Notes: a model not told the origin generated them from the sequence alone. 64,000 nt of DNA from Simonsiella muelleri ATCC 29453 (GCF_002951835.1 NZ_CP019448.1:434001-498000); one strand, 5' to 3'; shown: positions 17,860-26,438, counted from the stretch's first letter. Numbers and translations are program-made.

Positions 17860-19170
17860 TTATGGCATTAATAAAGTCAATTCAGCACACAAGCCGTGAG
17901 TAGGTAAATTTTTTAAATTTAAAGACATATTATGTAATGTGGCGGCGGTTTCCACGATGGATAAGCCTAAACCGCTACCATTTTGTGTTTGTCCCGCTGG
18001 ACGATAGAATCGGTCGCGGATATGCGACATGTGTTCGATGGCGATGCCCTTGCCTTCATCGGTAATGCTGATGGCGGTTTCATGGATTTGCAGCGTAACG
18101 GTGGTATATTCAGGGCTGTATTTGATGGCGTTATCCAGCAAATTGCGGAGCATGAGTTGGACGAGTAGGGGGCTACCAAATTTGGGTAATTTTAGGCTGC
18201 CTGAATGCGCTTCGTATTTCAAACGAATGTGTTTTTCACGTGCTGAAGGATTAACCAATGACAAACTTTGCCGTGCTAAATTGTCCCAATTTAGGGGTTC
18301 GGTTTCAGGCAGCGTGTCCATTGGGTCAAGTCGCGACAAGATGAGTAATTGGTCGGTTAGGTGGCTGGCACGTTCTAAGCTATTGATAATTTGTTGAATA
18401 TGATGTTCACGTTCTTCGGCGGTTTCTGACATTGCCAATACTTCGGTTTGAATTTTGAGTGCTGCCAGTGGGCTGCGTAATTCGTGTGCGGCGTCTGCGC
18501 TGAAACGGCGTTCGCGTTGCATGGCGATGCTGGCACGTTCCAACAATCGGTTAAATGATTGAACCAATGGTAAAGTTTCAGCTGGCACATTTTCGCTGAT
18601 GGGTGTGAGATGATTGCCTTGTCGTTGTTGTAATTGTTTGGCGAGCAAATTCAGTGGTTGCAAACCGCGGTAAATGCTGTGCCAAATTAAGCCAAGAATA
18701 ATCGGCAATGCAATCAATAACAATATGAATTGTAACCAAATATTGTCATACATGCTTTCATACCGTTCTTCCCAGCGTTGCGACACGGCTACGGTAAAAT
18801 GAGTTTGTGCATCATGCAAATAAATGTATCGCCAAGCATTTGGTTGCCACCATTGATGGCTGTCTTTCGTTGTAGATGCAGCCTGAAAAGGAATGTGCTC
18901 GCCTTCAGAATCAGCGAGTAACAATTTATCATGATGCCAAATGGCAAAACCATTATCGTCATCATCGTGTGTGATGGCATTGGTATATTGGGGCAGGCGG
19001 TCGCTGATAAGCATTAATGTGTGTGCGAGTTGTTGCATACGGCTGTCTTCTGCATCATTGATTTCGCTGACAATATTGATTGCGCCACCGATGCACGCCG
19101 CCAGCCAAATAATGGTAAAGCCTGCGCCCAGTGGCACAATCAAGCGACGTTTTAAAGAAGAAACCGCCAT
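17860..19170 (-). CDS. Sensor histidine kinase without adjacent response regulator
   Basis: A 436-residue membrane kinase. Two membrane helices (about 10-30 and 150-170) flank a periplasmic sensor domain. A HAMP-like segment leads to the H box FSADAAHELRSPLAALK, with the phospho-accepting His. Then follow N box NLLDNAIKYSP, G1 DEGKGIAIEH and G2 GSGLGLSIVETAA. The layout resembles QseC/PmrB-type kinases. The genes on either side are tRNA-Gly/rplT and the IS element; no response regulator is present. An uptake sequence inside the ATPase domain encodes SGSLKLPK. The stimulus is unknown. Confidence 0.9.
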   Translation of the reverse strand: MAVSSLKRRLIVPLGAGFTIIWLAACIGGAINIVSEINDAEDSRMQQLAHTLMLISDRLPQYTNAITHDDDDNGFAIWHHDKLLLADSEGEHIPFQAASTTKDSHQWWQPNAWRYIYLHDAQTHFTVAVSQRWEERYESMYDNIWLQFILLLIALPIILGLIWHSIYRGLQPLNLLAKQLQQRQGNHLTPISENVPAETLPLVQSFNRLLERASIAMQRERRFSADAAHELRSPLAALKIQTEVLAMSETAEEREHHIQQIINSLERASHLTDQLLILSRLDPMDTLPETEPLNWDNLARQSLSLVNPSAREKHIRLKYEAHSGSLKLPKFGSPLLVQLMLRNLLDNAIKYSPEYTTVTLQIHETAISITDEGKGIAIEHMSHIRDRFYRPAGQTQNGSGLGLSIVETAATLHNMSLNLKNLPTHGLCAELTLLMP

Positions 19171-19274
19171 GATTACAAACCTTTATCATAAATAAAAAAA
19201 TGCAGCCTGAAAACGTTGATAAATAATAGTGAGATAAAATACAAAAGTAAATTTTATTTCACTATACCAAACGT

Positions 19275-19291
19275 TTTCAGGCTGCCTGAAT
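19275..19291 (-). terminator. Uptake-sequence palindrome just downstream of tRNA-Gly
   Basis: TTTTCAGGCTGCCTGAA forms a short hairpin 5 bases beyond the tRNA 3' end on the minus strand. It may end the infC-rpmI-rplT-tRNA transcript; the T-run is weak. Confidence 0.35.
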
Positions 19292-19295
19292 TTGG

Positions 19296-19369
19296 TGGAG
19301 CGGGTGATGGGAATTGAACCCACGTCAATAGCTTGGGAAGCTAATGTCTTACCATTAGACGACACCCGC
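19296..19369 (-). tRNA. tRNA-Gly (anticodon CCC)
   Basis: A cloverleaf is readable on the minus strand. Acceptor GCGGGTG pairs with CACCCGC, discriminator T and encoded CCA follow. The D arm is GTCT-AATGGTA-AGAC, and the T arm contains GGGTTCAATTCCC. The anticodon loop TTCCCAA has CCC at positions 34-36. The anticodon stem TTAGC/GCTAT has one outer T-T mismatch. It lies about 60 bp downstream of rplT on the same strand and could be co-transcribed. Confidence 0.92.
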
Positions 19370-19427
19370 TAAAATAAAAGGCAGCCTGAATATTCAAAAA
19401 ATTCAAACTGCCATGATTTTTAATGGA

Positions 19428-19784
19428 TTAAGCCAAAGCAGCTTTTGCTTTTTCAACCAATTGAGCAAACGCAGCTTTATCAAATACAGCCAAATCAGCC
19501 AATACTTTACGGTCTAATTCAATTGCAGCGCGTTTCAAACCGTTCATGAATTTGCTGTAAGACAAACCGTTTTGGCGAGCACCTGCATTGATACGAGCAA
19601 TCCACAATTGACGGAATTGGCGTTTGCGTTGACGACGGTCGCGATATGCATATTGACCAGCTTTCATCACCGCTTGTTTAGCGATGCGATAGACATTTTT
19701 GCGACGACCACGATAGCCAGTAGCTAACGCAATCACTTTTTTGTGACGAGCACGAGCGGTAACACCGCGTTTTACGCGTGGCAT
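19428..19784 (-). CDS. rplT: 50S ribosomal protein L20
   Basis: A 118-residue basic protein, the standard L20 length. MPRVKRGVTARARHKKVIALATGYRGRRKNVYRIAKQ is the highly conserved N-terminus. It assembles early onto 23S rRNA. It is the third gene of infC-rpmI-rplT, where L20 is known in other bacteria to repress its own operon; no leader structure for this could be confirmed here. Twelve bases separate it from rpmI, and an AAGGAG ribosome site lies just upstream. Confidence 0.97.
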   Translation of the reverse strand: MPRVKRGVTARARHKKVIALATGYRGRRKNVYRIAKQAVMKAGQYAYRDRRQRKRQFRQLWIARINAGARQNGLSYSKFMNGLKRAAIELDRKVLADLAVFDKAAFAQLVEKAKAALA

Positions 19785-19796
19785 AATTTAACTCCT

Positions 19797-19994
19797 TTAA
19801 GCGTAGGGCAACATTTTAGCAACAGAAGCCAAATCGCGTTCATGCACCATAGAAGTGCCACGTAATTGGCGTTTATTTTTTGTGGTTTTTTTGGTCAAGA
19901 TATGGCGTTTGAACGCATGAGCGCGTTTTACACCACCGTTGCCCAAGACTTTAAAGCGTTTTTTCGCGCTAGACTTGGTTTTCATTTTAGGCAT
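19797..19994 (-). CDS. rpmI: 50S ribosomal protein L35
   Basis: A 65-residue protein starting MPKMKTKSSAKKRFKVLGNGGVKRAHAFKRHIL, the usual L35 sequence and length. The start at 19994 is taken because it begins the conserved domain and has a GGAG site upstream (complement of 20001-20004); the longer open frame to 20120 is not conserved sequence. It sits in the classic infC-rpmI-rplT order. Confidence 0.96.
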   Translation of the reverse strand: MPKMKTKSSAKKRFKVLGNGGVKRAHAFKRHILTKKTTKNKRQLRGTSMVHERDLASVAKMLPYA

Positions 19995-20143
19995 AGTAAG
20001 CTCCAAATGTTTTAGATAAGGCTGAAGGCGATTTATTAATGAAACATTAATAAATACTTGAAACCCAAAGCCACGGTTTTTCGCTGCACAATAAAACACT
20101 TTCCTGACGCAGCGTTTCATCAGGAAAGCGCGAGATTATAGCT

Positions 20144-20665
20144 TTATTTTTTTTTGGGTGCAACCATCATAACCATTTGACGACCTTCCATTTTTGGAAA
20201 TTGTTCAATTTGACCGTCCTCAACTAACTCAGTTTTGATGCGTTCAAGCAATTGTGCGCCAATTTCTTGGTGCGCCATTTCACGACCACGGAAACGTAAA
20301 GTAACTTTGACTTTGTCGCCACCTGACAAAAACTCTTTGATTTTGCGCATTTTAATGTTGTAATCGCCGTCATCGGTTCCAGGGCGGAATTTGATTTCTT
20401 TGATTTGCACTTGCTTTTGCTTTTTCTTGGCTTCGTCTCGCTTTTTGGATTGTTCGTATTTGTATTTACCGAAATCCATCAATTTGCAGACAGGTGGTTT
20501 GGCGGTAGGGGAAATTTCCACCAAATCAACATCTTGTTCTTCTGACATTGCCAAGGCTTCTTTCAGGCTCACAACGCCGAGTTGTTCGCCGTCTCCACTG
20601 ATTAAACGCACTTCTTTGGCAGTAATTTCGCCGTTAATTCGTGCTTCGCGTTCTTGCTGTGCGAT
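20144..20665 (-). CDS. infC: Translation initiation factor IF-3 (non-AUG start)
   Basis: IF-3 of about 173 residues. The conserved N-terminal linker region ARINGEITAKEVRLISGDGEQLGVV runs upstream of the first GTG (20611), so that GTG is not the real start. On the minus strand TAGGAG is followed by C-ATT-ATC-ATC-GCA. All candidate starts (ATT 20671, ATC 20668, ATC 20665) are rare isoleucine-type starts, as known for infC, where they allow IF-3 to repress its own synthesis. Spacing to the ribosome site favours 20665. The C-terminal VKVTLRFRGREMAHQEIG and MVMMVAPKKK are typical. Confidence 0.93.
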   Translation of the reverse strand: MAQQEREARINGEITAKEVRLISGDGEQLGVVSLKEALAMSEEQDVDLVEISPTAKPPVCKLMDFGKYKYEQSKKRDEAKKKQKQVQIKEIKFRPGTDDGDYNIKMRKIKEFLSGGDKVKVTLRFRGREMAHQEIGAQLLERIKTELVEDGQIEQFPKMEGRQMVMMVAPKKK

Positions 20666-20899
20666 GATAATGCTCCTATTAAATAACAGTTATTGGGACA
20701 ATACGTTTAATGATTAATCTAATATATATACTTAAGATTAAGTAAACGTAGGTTAGATATTTGAGCGATTTTACTCGCTTTCAGGCTGCCTGAAAAGAAT
20801 TGCATTTAATTTATTCGTTTTTACCCAAAAAATTAACTGTACAAATGAATTAATTATGAATGGTTCCTATGCTTCAAGTAACCTGAAATTTTGTTGATT
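20666..20899. other. infC upstream region
   Basis: About 230 bp between suhB-like gene and infC. It contains a small hairpin AGCGA...TCGCT (20764-20779) touching an uptake sequence (20779-20795), possibly an attenuating structure or the terminator of the upstream gene. The A/T-rich stretch around 20715-20745 (minus strand TTTACT followed by a TATATATATTAG region) is a possible infC promoter of weak fit. No thrS gene precedes infC here. Confidence 0.4.
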
Positions 20900-21697
20900 T
20901 TATTGATTTTCTTGAATCCATTTGCGCCAAGTTTGGAATAATTCGGGCTGAATCGCCGCAATTACCGAACGCTTAAACGTGTGTTTCCCACTCCAAAATT
21001 CATCACCTTCCAATGTGGCAAGTTGCCCGCCAGCTTCGGTAAAAATCAACGCACCAGCCGCATAATCCCAGAGATTTTGCCCACCATGTACATAAACATC
21101 ATATCGTCCCGATGCCAAATAACACCAATCCAATGTGCTGCAACCCATGCTACGAATGCTGCGGACAGGAGCTAACATATGGATTCTACTGGATAATTTT
21201 CCAGAACACAAATGCTTCACTTCTGCGCCCGCCACCGCATCATACAAACGATTGGACGATTGGCGAAGTGGCAATTGGGTTTGATTTAAATATGCGCCGT
21301 GTCCAAGTTTGGCGGAAAAAAGTTCTTGTGAAACAGGATTGTAAATCACACCAATTTGTGCCACGCCTTGCTGAATAAACGCCACCGATACGGCAAAATG
21401 TGGCAAGCCATTGGCAAAATTGGTTGTCCCATCAATCGGATCGAGTACCCATAATCCTGATTTTGCATGATTTTTCCACAATTCATGTTGTGCTTTTGGC
21501 GACATTTCTTCGCCTAAAACAGGCGCAGCGATGATTTCAGGCAGCCTTTGACTGAACGCGTTTTGTGCCGCAATATCCGCTTCCGATAGCAAACTGCCAT
21601 CGGGTTTTTGCTGCACAGCCGTGTTGAGAAAACGGGGCATAATTTCTTGTATCGCAATGAGTTGTACAAGTTTCTTTAATGATTCAAGTGATTGCAT
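20900..21697 (-). CDS. suhB: Inositol monophosphatase family protein (SuhB-like)
   Basis: A 265-residue Mg-dependent phosphatase fold. The metal-binding motifs are LGEEMS (Glu), WVLDPIDGTTNFANG (Asp-Pro-Ile-Asp-Gly-Thr) and the late WDYAAGALIFTEAGG, all in the family order. In gamma-proteobacteria SuhB also acts in rRNA transcription antitermination; whether this holds here cannot be told. It is divergent from rsmE, with 160 bp between them that contain a decayed uptake sequence (near 21743). Confidence 0.88.
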   Translation of the reverse strand: MQSLESLKKLVQLIAIQEIMPRFLNTAVQQKPDGSLLSEADIAAQNAFSQRLPEIIAAPVLGEEMSPKAQHELWKNHAKSGLWVLDPIDGTTNFANGLPHFAVSVAFIQQGVAQIGVIYNPVSQELFSAKLGHGAYLNQTQLPLRQSSNRLYDAVAGAEVKHLCSGKLSSRIHMLAPVRSIRSMGCSTLDWCYLASGRYDVYVHGGQNLWDYAAGALIFTEAGGQLATLEGDEFWSGKHTFKRSVIAAIQPELFQTWRKWIQENQ

Positions 21698-21859
21698 TGT
21701 GGGCGTAGTGGAATAAATTTTGTTAGAATGGAAAACTTCCTTTTTCAGGTAGTCTGAAAATAACAGCGGAATAAACCAGCATCATAAGTTCGTGGACAAC
21801 GTTGTACCATTGCGTTTATTTCGCTGTATTTTGTTATTCTTTTATTTGAGTCAAACATT

Positions 21860-22579
21860 ATGCCACGTTTCTATTTTCCTGTTAATTTGATTCCTGATTC
21901 TGAATGGACATTGCCGGATAATTTGGTGCGCCACATTCACGTTTTACGTTTACGCGTGGGCGAGCAAATCACGCTATTTAATGGCGATGGTGCAGCGTAT
22001 TCGGCACAATTATTGCAATTAGAAAAACGCCACGCAACGTGTCGTGTATTATTCAGGCAGCCTGAAAATACCGAAAGCCCATTATCAATCAAACTGGTAC
22101 AAGCCATTTCCAGTGGCGAGCGCATGGATTTTACCATCCAAAAATCGGTGGAGTTGGGTGTGGTGGCGATTCAGCCTGTGATGAGTGAGCGCAGTGTGGT
22201 GCGTTTGAGTGGCGAACGTGCGGATAAACGGGTACAACGTTGGCAGGAAATTGCGATTTCAGCGTGCGAACAATGTGGACGCAATACGATTCCCGATATT
22301 TTACCGATTGTTTCATTTGAACAATATTTGCGACAAAAATCCGATGAATTGCACATTTTGATGAGTTTACGCCAAGCACGAAGTCTGAAAGATTTACCTA
22401 CGCCTACGCGTGTAACGTTGATGATTGGTGCGGAGGGAGGTTGGACGCAAGCCGAAGAAAATGCTGCATTTTCTGCTAATTGCCAAGCAGTTGTATTGGG
22501 TAAGCGCGTTTTGCGGACGGAAACTGCCAGCCTAGCGGCCATTGCAGCCATGCAAACATTATGGGGCGATTTCGTTTGA
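21860..22579 (+). CDS. rsmE: 16S rRNA (uracil-1498-N3)-methyltransferase
   Basis: A 239-residue SPOUT methyltransferase that methylates U1498 of 16S rRNA. The SAM-binding knot is visible as LMIGAEGGWTQAEENA and VLGKRVLRTETASLAAIAAM. The N-terminal PUA-like domain holds DNLVRHIHVLRLRVGEQITLFNGDG. An uptake sequence near 22051 encodes FRQPENTESP within the linker. Its last 21 bases overlap the end of the convergent gene at 22559. Confidence 0.95.
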   Translation: MPRFYFPVNLIPDSEWTLPDNLVRHIHVLRLRVGEQITLFNGDGAAYSAQLLQLEKRHATCRVLFRQPENTESPLSIKLVQAISSGERMDFTIQKSVELGVVAIQPVMSERSVVRLSGERADKRVQRWQEIAISACEQCGRNTIPDILPIVSFEQYLRQKSDELHILMSLRQARSLKDLPTPTRVTLMIGAEGGWTQAEENAAFSANCQAVVLGKRVLRTETASLAAIAAMQTLWGDFV

Positions 22580-23212
22580 ATTTGTTGGCAAATGAGCAAA
22601 ACATTTTTCATACAATGGCGTTAATGCCAATACGGTTTCGCCAATCCAATTCACGCAATTGGTTTGCGCCAAGTGGTCGCGGTCAATGTGTTTACCAATA
22701 CAAAAAAAATCATCAGATGACTGTAAAATTAAATTATTTTGTTGATTTAATTTTAAATAATCTGAATATTCGTTTTCATTATCATGCCACACATCAAAAT
22801 CTGCATAACGTGCTACGTCCAAATTATCTAACCATTGATTGTAATCGGGTAAGGAAATTGCCGACACATTTGCTTTATAACAATGCCAGTCCAGTGATAC
22901 TGTTAAACGCTTACGATTCAATAAAATAGATAAAATCGCTGCCGATTGATTGTAAATGGCATATTTAAAATACGCAAAAAAATGAGCCCGAACCTGCCAA
23001 CCATTGCACCAACGTTCAATATGTGGTGGTTGAAATTGTGGATTTATTTCAATTAGTTGTGTATAAACTTGATTGATGACGCTTTTCCAATCTTCCCATG
23101 CGATTTTGTAATCGGTTTTTAATTGGGGAATGGTGTCGGGGGCATATTGTTTTAATTGAGAAAATTGAAAAAATGGACGATTAAATACATCGCAATGTTG
23201 TGCGGTTAACAT
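22559..23212 (-). CDS. Conserved hypothetical protein
   Basis: A 217-residue protein with no signal peptide or membrane helix, rich in Trp, Tyr, Asn and His. ATG 23212 is preceded by AAAGGA with 6-base spacing. The N-terminus LTAQHCDVFNRPFFQFSQLKQYAPDTIPQLK and the central WCNGWQVRAHFFAYFKYAIYNQSAAILSILLNRKRLTVSLDWHCYKA look like a compact globular protein. It faintly recalls small HI_0552-type proteins of uncertain function; this is memory only and not secure. Its 3' end overlaps rsmE by 21 bp. Confidence 0.7.
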   Translation of the reverse strand: MLTAQHCDVFNRPFFQFSQLKQYAPDTIPQLKTDYKIAWEDWKSVINQVYTQLIEINPQFQPPHIERWCNGWQVRAHFFAYFKYAIYNQSAAILSILLNRKRLTVSLDWHCYKANVSAISLPDYNQWLDNLDVARYADFDVWHDNENEYSDYLKLNQQNNLILQSSDDFFCIGKHIDRDHLAQTNCVNWIGETVLALTPLYEKCFAHLPTNSNEIAP

Positions 23213-23485
23213 AAACAATCCTTTCAGTCAGCCTGAAAATACAATTTTTCAAAAGGACAAGGCGAGTGCCGTGTACATTTGGTATCTTAACATAAGAGGC
23301 AAGCAACATTTTAATTTTAAATGACTATACATTAAGTGTGTCGGCAACGCAGTAGGTGAGATGGATAATTTGGCTATAAAGTGCGTTATGTGTATGATTT
23401 GTTGGACACATGTTTTTTTCAGGCTGCCTGAAAAATCATCAATCAATTCATTTAATTGTAAAAGTCAAATAAATTCAACTATTTT

Positions 23486-23494
23486 TGCTATAAT
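23486..23494 (+). promoter_or_regulatory. Extended -10 promoter candidate for rpoD
   Basis: TGCTATAAT is a perfect extended -10 (TGnTATAAT). No good -35 is present 17 bp upstream, which is usual for extended -10 promoters. It lies 243 bp before the rpoD start codon. Confidence 0.5.
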
Positions 23495-23516
23495 ATGCGC
23501 CATTTTGGTTACAATC

Positions 23517-23553
23517 GCGCAAATTCATGCGTTTAATCGCTTGTAATTTGCGC
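23517..23553 (+). repeat. 9-bp perfect inverted repeat in the rpoD leader
   Basis: GCGCAAATT (23517-23525) and AATTTGCGC (23545-23553) are exact complements separated by 19 bases. It lies about 20 bp downstream of the candidate promoter, so it would form a hairpin near the 5' end of the transcript. Confidence 0.6.
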
Positions 23554-23736
23554 TGTTTGCACTATATGTACAACAATAAATTGAAACTCATTGGTCTGAA
23601 AGTCAAATTTTTGGCTATCGCAGACATCATTTTCGTGATTTGTGCAACCTTGTTACCCCATTCATTTTATGGACAGAATGGCTAAAATCTTTGCAGTGGT
23701 AAATTAAATCACAAATTAAATCAATGGATTATTATT

Positions 23737-25695
23737 ATGTTACCCAACAATACCCATTTTCATGACCACGATTCCGATAACGAAGAACAATTATCTGATA
23801 ATCGCCCACTCACACCCGAAGAACAACGCGCTCGTTTGCGCCAACTGATTATTTTTGGCAAAGAACGTGGCTACATTACCTATGCTGAAATCAATGATAC
23901 CTTGCCCGACGATATGTCGGATGCAGAACAAATTGATAATATTGTTAATATGATTCAAGGGCTTGGTATTCAGGTAACCGAAGAAGCACCCGATGCCGAA
24001 ACCTTGTTGATGAGTGATAACAGCGCGGCAGTTGCTGATGAAGACGCAGTTGCTGAAGCCGAAGCCGCTTTATCTCAAGCCGATTCCGAATTCGGACGAA
24101 CCACCGACCCTGTGCGTATGTATATGCGTGAAATGGGGCAGGTGGAATTACTAACCCGTGCTGATGAAATTATTATTGCCAAAAAAATTGAAAATGCCTT
24201 GAAAAACATGATTCAAGCTATTTCTGCTTGTCCAGGTTCGGTGGGCGAGATTTTGGCGTTGATTGACCAAATCAAAAAAGATGAAATTCGCGTTGATGAG
24301 GTGGTGGAAGCCATTATTGACCCAAATGAAGTGTTGTTGAACGAATTGGGTTTGTCGCATTTGGAAAATGGTGCGTCAGAAGATGACACTTCCAGTGAGT
24401 CAGACGATGCCGATGACGACGAAGAAGACGAAGAAGATGCTTCAGGTAGTAACCTGGAAGGGCAGAATTTAGAAGAATTAAAAGCTCAAGTTATTGAACA
24501 CTTTAAACAAATTGGAAAAAGCTACGGCTTAATGATTAAGGCTTTGGAGAAATACGATAGCAAACACACTAAATATTTAGAGCATCGCGATGCCATTGCC
24601 AGCAAATTGTTAGAAGTGCGTTTTTCTACTCGCCAAATTGAAAAATTGAGTGAAAGTTTGCGCGGTCGTGTGGATTTGATTCGCAAATTAGAACGCGAAA
24701 TCCGCGATATTTGCTTAGACCGAGTACGCATGGATAAAGATTACTTCATTAGCAGCTTTTTGCCTAACGCCACCAATTTGAATTGGATTGAAGACGAAAT
24801 TAACAAAAATCGCGTTTGGAGCGAAACTTTACAACGCTTTAAACATGATATCTTAGAAAAACAAACCGAAATGTCAAATTTGGAAGCCCATGCGCGTATT
24901 TCCATTGAGGAATTGAAAGAAATCAGCAAAAACATGGTTGTTAGTGAAAAAGAAACCGCAGCAGCCAAACAAGAAATGATTCAGGCAAATTTGCGTTTGG
25001 TGATTTCCATTGCGAAAAAATACACCAATCGCGGTTTGCAATTCCTTGATTTAATTCAAGAAGGTAATATTGGCTTGATGAAAGCGGTGGATAAATTTGA
25101 GTATCGTCGTGGCTATAAATTCTCTACTTATGCAACTTGGTGGATTCGCCAAGCCATCACGCGTTCCATCGCCGACCAAGCTCGAACCATTCGTATTCCT
25201 GTGCATATGATTGAAACCATTAATAAAATGAATCGTATTTCGCGCCAATATCTGCAAGAAACTGGCGAAGAACCCGATTCCGCTAAATTGGCTGAATTAA
25301 TGGAAATGCCAGAAGATAAAATTCGCAAAATCATGAAAATCGCCAAAGAACCCATTTCTATGGAAACGCCAATTGGTGATGATGAGGATTCGCATTTGGG
25401 TGATTTTATTGAAGATGCGAACAATGTTGCGCCGTCCGATGCGGCGATGTATTCTAGCTTGCGCGAAGTAACCAAAGATGTACTAGAAAGCCTGACACCA
25501 CGCGAGGCCAAAGTGTTGCGTATGCGTTTCGGTATTGACATGAACACAGATCATACGCTGGAAGAAGTCGGTAAACAATTTGATGTAACACGCGAGCGTA
25601 TTCGCCAAATTGAAGCCAAAGCATTACGTAAATTACGCCACCCAACGCGTTCGGATAAGCTGAAAAGTTTCTTAGATAGCGAAGAAGGGAAATAA
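23737..25695 (+). CDS. rpoD: RNA polymerase primary sigma factor (sigma-70)
   Basis: A 652-residue housekeeping sigma factor. Region 1.1 is near residues 30-80 (GYITYAEINDTLPDD). Region 1.2 follows (DPVRMYMREMGQVELLTRADEI), then an acidic insert about residues 213-240 (DDTSSESDDADDDEEDEED). Region 2 contains NLRLVISIAKKYTNRGLQFLDLIQEGNIGLMKAVDKFEYRRGYKFSTYATWWIRQAI, and region 4 contains TLEEVGKQFDVTRERIRQIEAKALRKL. Length and organisation are normal for beta-proteobacteria. An inverted uptake-sequence pair with a T-run follows as terminator. Confidence 0.98.
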   Translation: MLPNNTHFHDHDSDNEEQLSDNRPLTPEEQRARLRQLIIFGKERGYITYAEINDTLPDDMSDAEQIDNIVNMIQGLGIQVTEEAPDAETLLMSDNSAAVADEDAVAEAEAALSQADSEFGRTTDPVRMYMREMGQVELLTRADEIIIAKKIENALKNMIQAISACPGSVGEILALIDQIKKDEIRVDEVVEAIIDPNEVLLNELGLSHLENGASEDDTSSESDDADDDEEDEEDASGSNLEGQNLEELKAQVIEHFKQIGKSYGLMIKALEKYDSKHTKYLEHRDAIASKLLEVRFSTRQIEKLSESLRGRVDLIRKLEREIRDICLDRVRMDKDYFISSFLPNATNLNWIEDEINKNRVWSETLQRFKHDILEKQTEMSNLEAHARISIEELKEISKNMVVSEKETAAAKQEMIQANLRLVISIAKKYTNRGLQFLDLIQEGNIGLMKAVDKFEYRRGYKFSTYATWWIRQAITRSIADQARTIRIPVHMIETINKMNRISRQYLQETGEEPDSAKLAELMEMPEDKIRKIMKIAKEPISMETPIGDDEDSHLGDFIEDANNVAPSDAAMYSSLREVTKDVLESLTPREAKVLRMRFGIDMNTDHTLEEVGKQFDVTRERIRQIEAKALRKLRHPTRSDKLKSFLDSEEGK

Positions 25696-25696
25696 G

Positions 25697-25745
25697 TTTT
25701 CAGGCTGCCTTGATGTTTTTAAGTTCAGGCAGCCTGAAAATTTTT
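25697..25745 (+). terminator. Intrinsic terminator of rpoD formed by inverted uptake sequences
   Basis: TTTTCAGGCTGCCT (25697-25710) pairs with AGGCAGCCTGAAAA (25727-25740) across a 16-base loop, and is followed directly by TTTTT. It begins one base after the rpoD stop codon. Confidence 0.8.
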
Positions 25746-25770
25746 AATTGATTTGTTGTTTCAACTATTG

Positions 25771-25860
25771 CCTGTATTCACAGCCAAGCGCGGTGTCTTT
25801 TGACATTCGCACTAACTGGGACAAAATCCACTTCACGTTGGCTATGAATACAGGTTCTAA
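25771..25860. repeat. MITE-like repeat, family A, copy 1 (90 bp)
   Basis: CCTGTATTCACAGCCAA (25771-25787) and the complement of TTGGCTATGAATACAGG (25840-25856) form a 17-bp inverted repeat with one mismatch. The core contains GTGTCTTTT and ACAAAATCCACTTCACGTTG. Related copies lie at 55945-56112 and 63522-63622, and single ends occur at about 40547 and 44268. No coding capacity. Confidence 0.75.
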
Positions 25861-25884
25861 GTAGGTAATGGTACAACTTATTTT

Positions 25885-26346
25885 TTAACTGCTTTGCGTG
25901 ATATAGCTGAAATCGTGCCAATTTGCCGCCAACATCAACTGCCCTTGAGTGTTGGATAAAAAATAGTCGTTTGGTTTTGCTTGTTGAAACAATGGGATAA
26001 TATCAGCTGAATTCATTAATACAAAAACATAAGTCCATTGACGTTCATCAATGTGATTGAACAAACACAGTGGCTGCATGGTTTGACTGATTTCCATTAA
26101 AATAGAAATAAATTTACCTTGATTATCAAATGTATAATTTCTTGCTTCTTTTTCATTGAGATAGCAGAATCCCACTTCTGGGCGCAGACTCATGCCAAAT
26201 TCAAAAATTTCAGTTAAACTGGCAATATACTGCTTACCATCATCGGAATTAGTAACATTAAATTCTAAATTCAGCTGTCGTGCCGATACAATCAAGTTGC
26301 CAATTAAACTGTTTTTGCCAACCAAATTTAAAATATTTTGTATCAT
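25885..26346 (-). CDS. Hypothetical protein
   Basis: A 153-residue soluble protein without signal peptide or membrane segment, not recognised. It has an alternating hydrophobic pattern (KQYIASLTEIFEFGMSLRPEVGFCYLNEKEARNYTF) suggesting an alpha/beta fold. It lies 92 bp downstream of the PepSY membrane protein on the same strand, so the two may be co-transcribed. A family-A repeat lies directly beyond its stop codon. Confidence 0.6.
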   Translation of the reverse strand: MIQNILNLVGKNSLIGNLIVSARQLNLEFNVTNSDDGKQYIASLTEIFEFGMSLRPEVGFCYLNEKEARNYTFDNQGKFISILMEISQTMQPLCLFNHIDERQWTYVFVLMNSADIIPLFQQAKPNDYFLSNTQGQLMLAANWHDFSYITQSS

Positions 26347-26438
26347 GTCGGTTTGCTCGGATTACGATTTTTTGTAGGGTATGTTTTAATACACAGCAAA
26401 ACGTACCCTAAATCAAGTTGTGGTTATTTTTGAAAGCG

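Larger units (their letters stand above)
23219..23736. other. Long region upstream of rpoD
   Basis: About 520 bp with no convincing gene. From left to right: a decayed uptake sequence (23222-23238), A/T-rich sequence, a full uptake sequence (23419-23433), the candidate rpoD promoter (23486-23494), a 9-bp inverted repeat (23517-23553), then about 180 bp of leader before rpoD. A leader this long for rpoD suggests post-transcriptional control or a second promoter. Confidence 0.5.

Noticed and set aside
17706..17903. 65-codon open frame on the plus strand between the IS element and the kinase
   Set aside because: No ribosome site, runs into the antisense of the kinase end, and part of its peptide is translated uptake sequence.
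22171..22611. 146-codon minus-strand frame opposite rsmE
   Set aside because: rsmE motifs on the plus strand are unambiguous and this frame has no ribosome site or recognisable domain.
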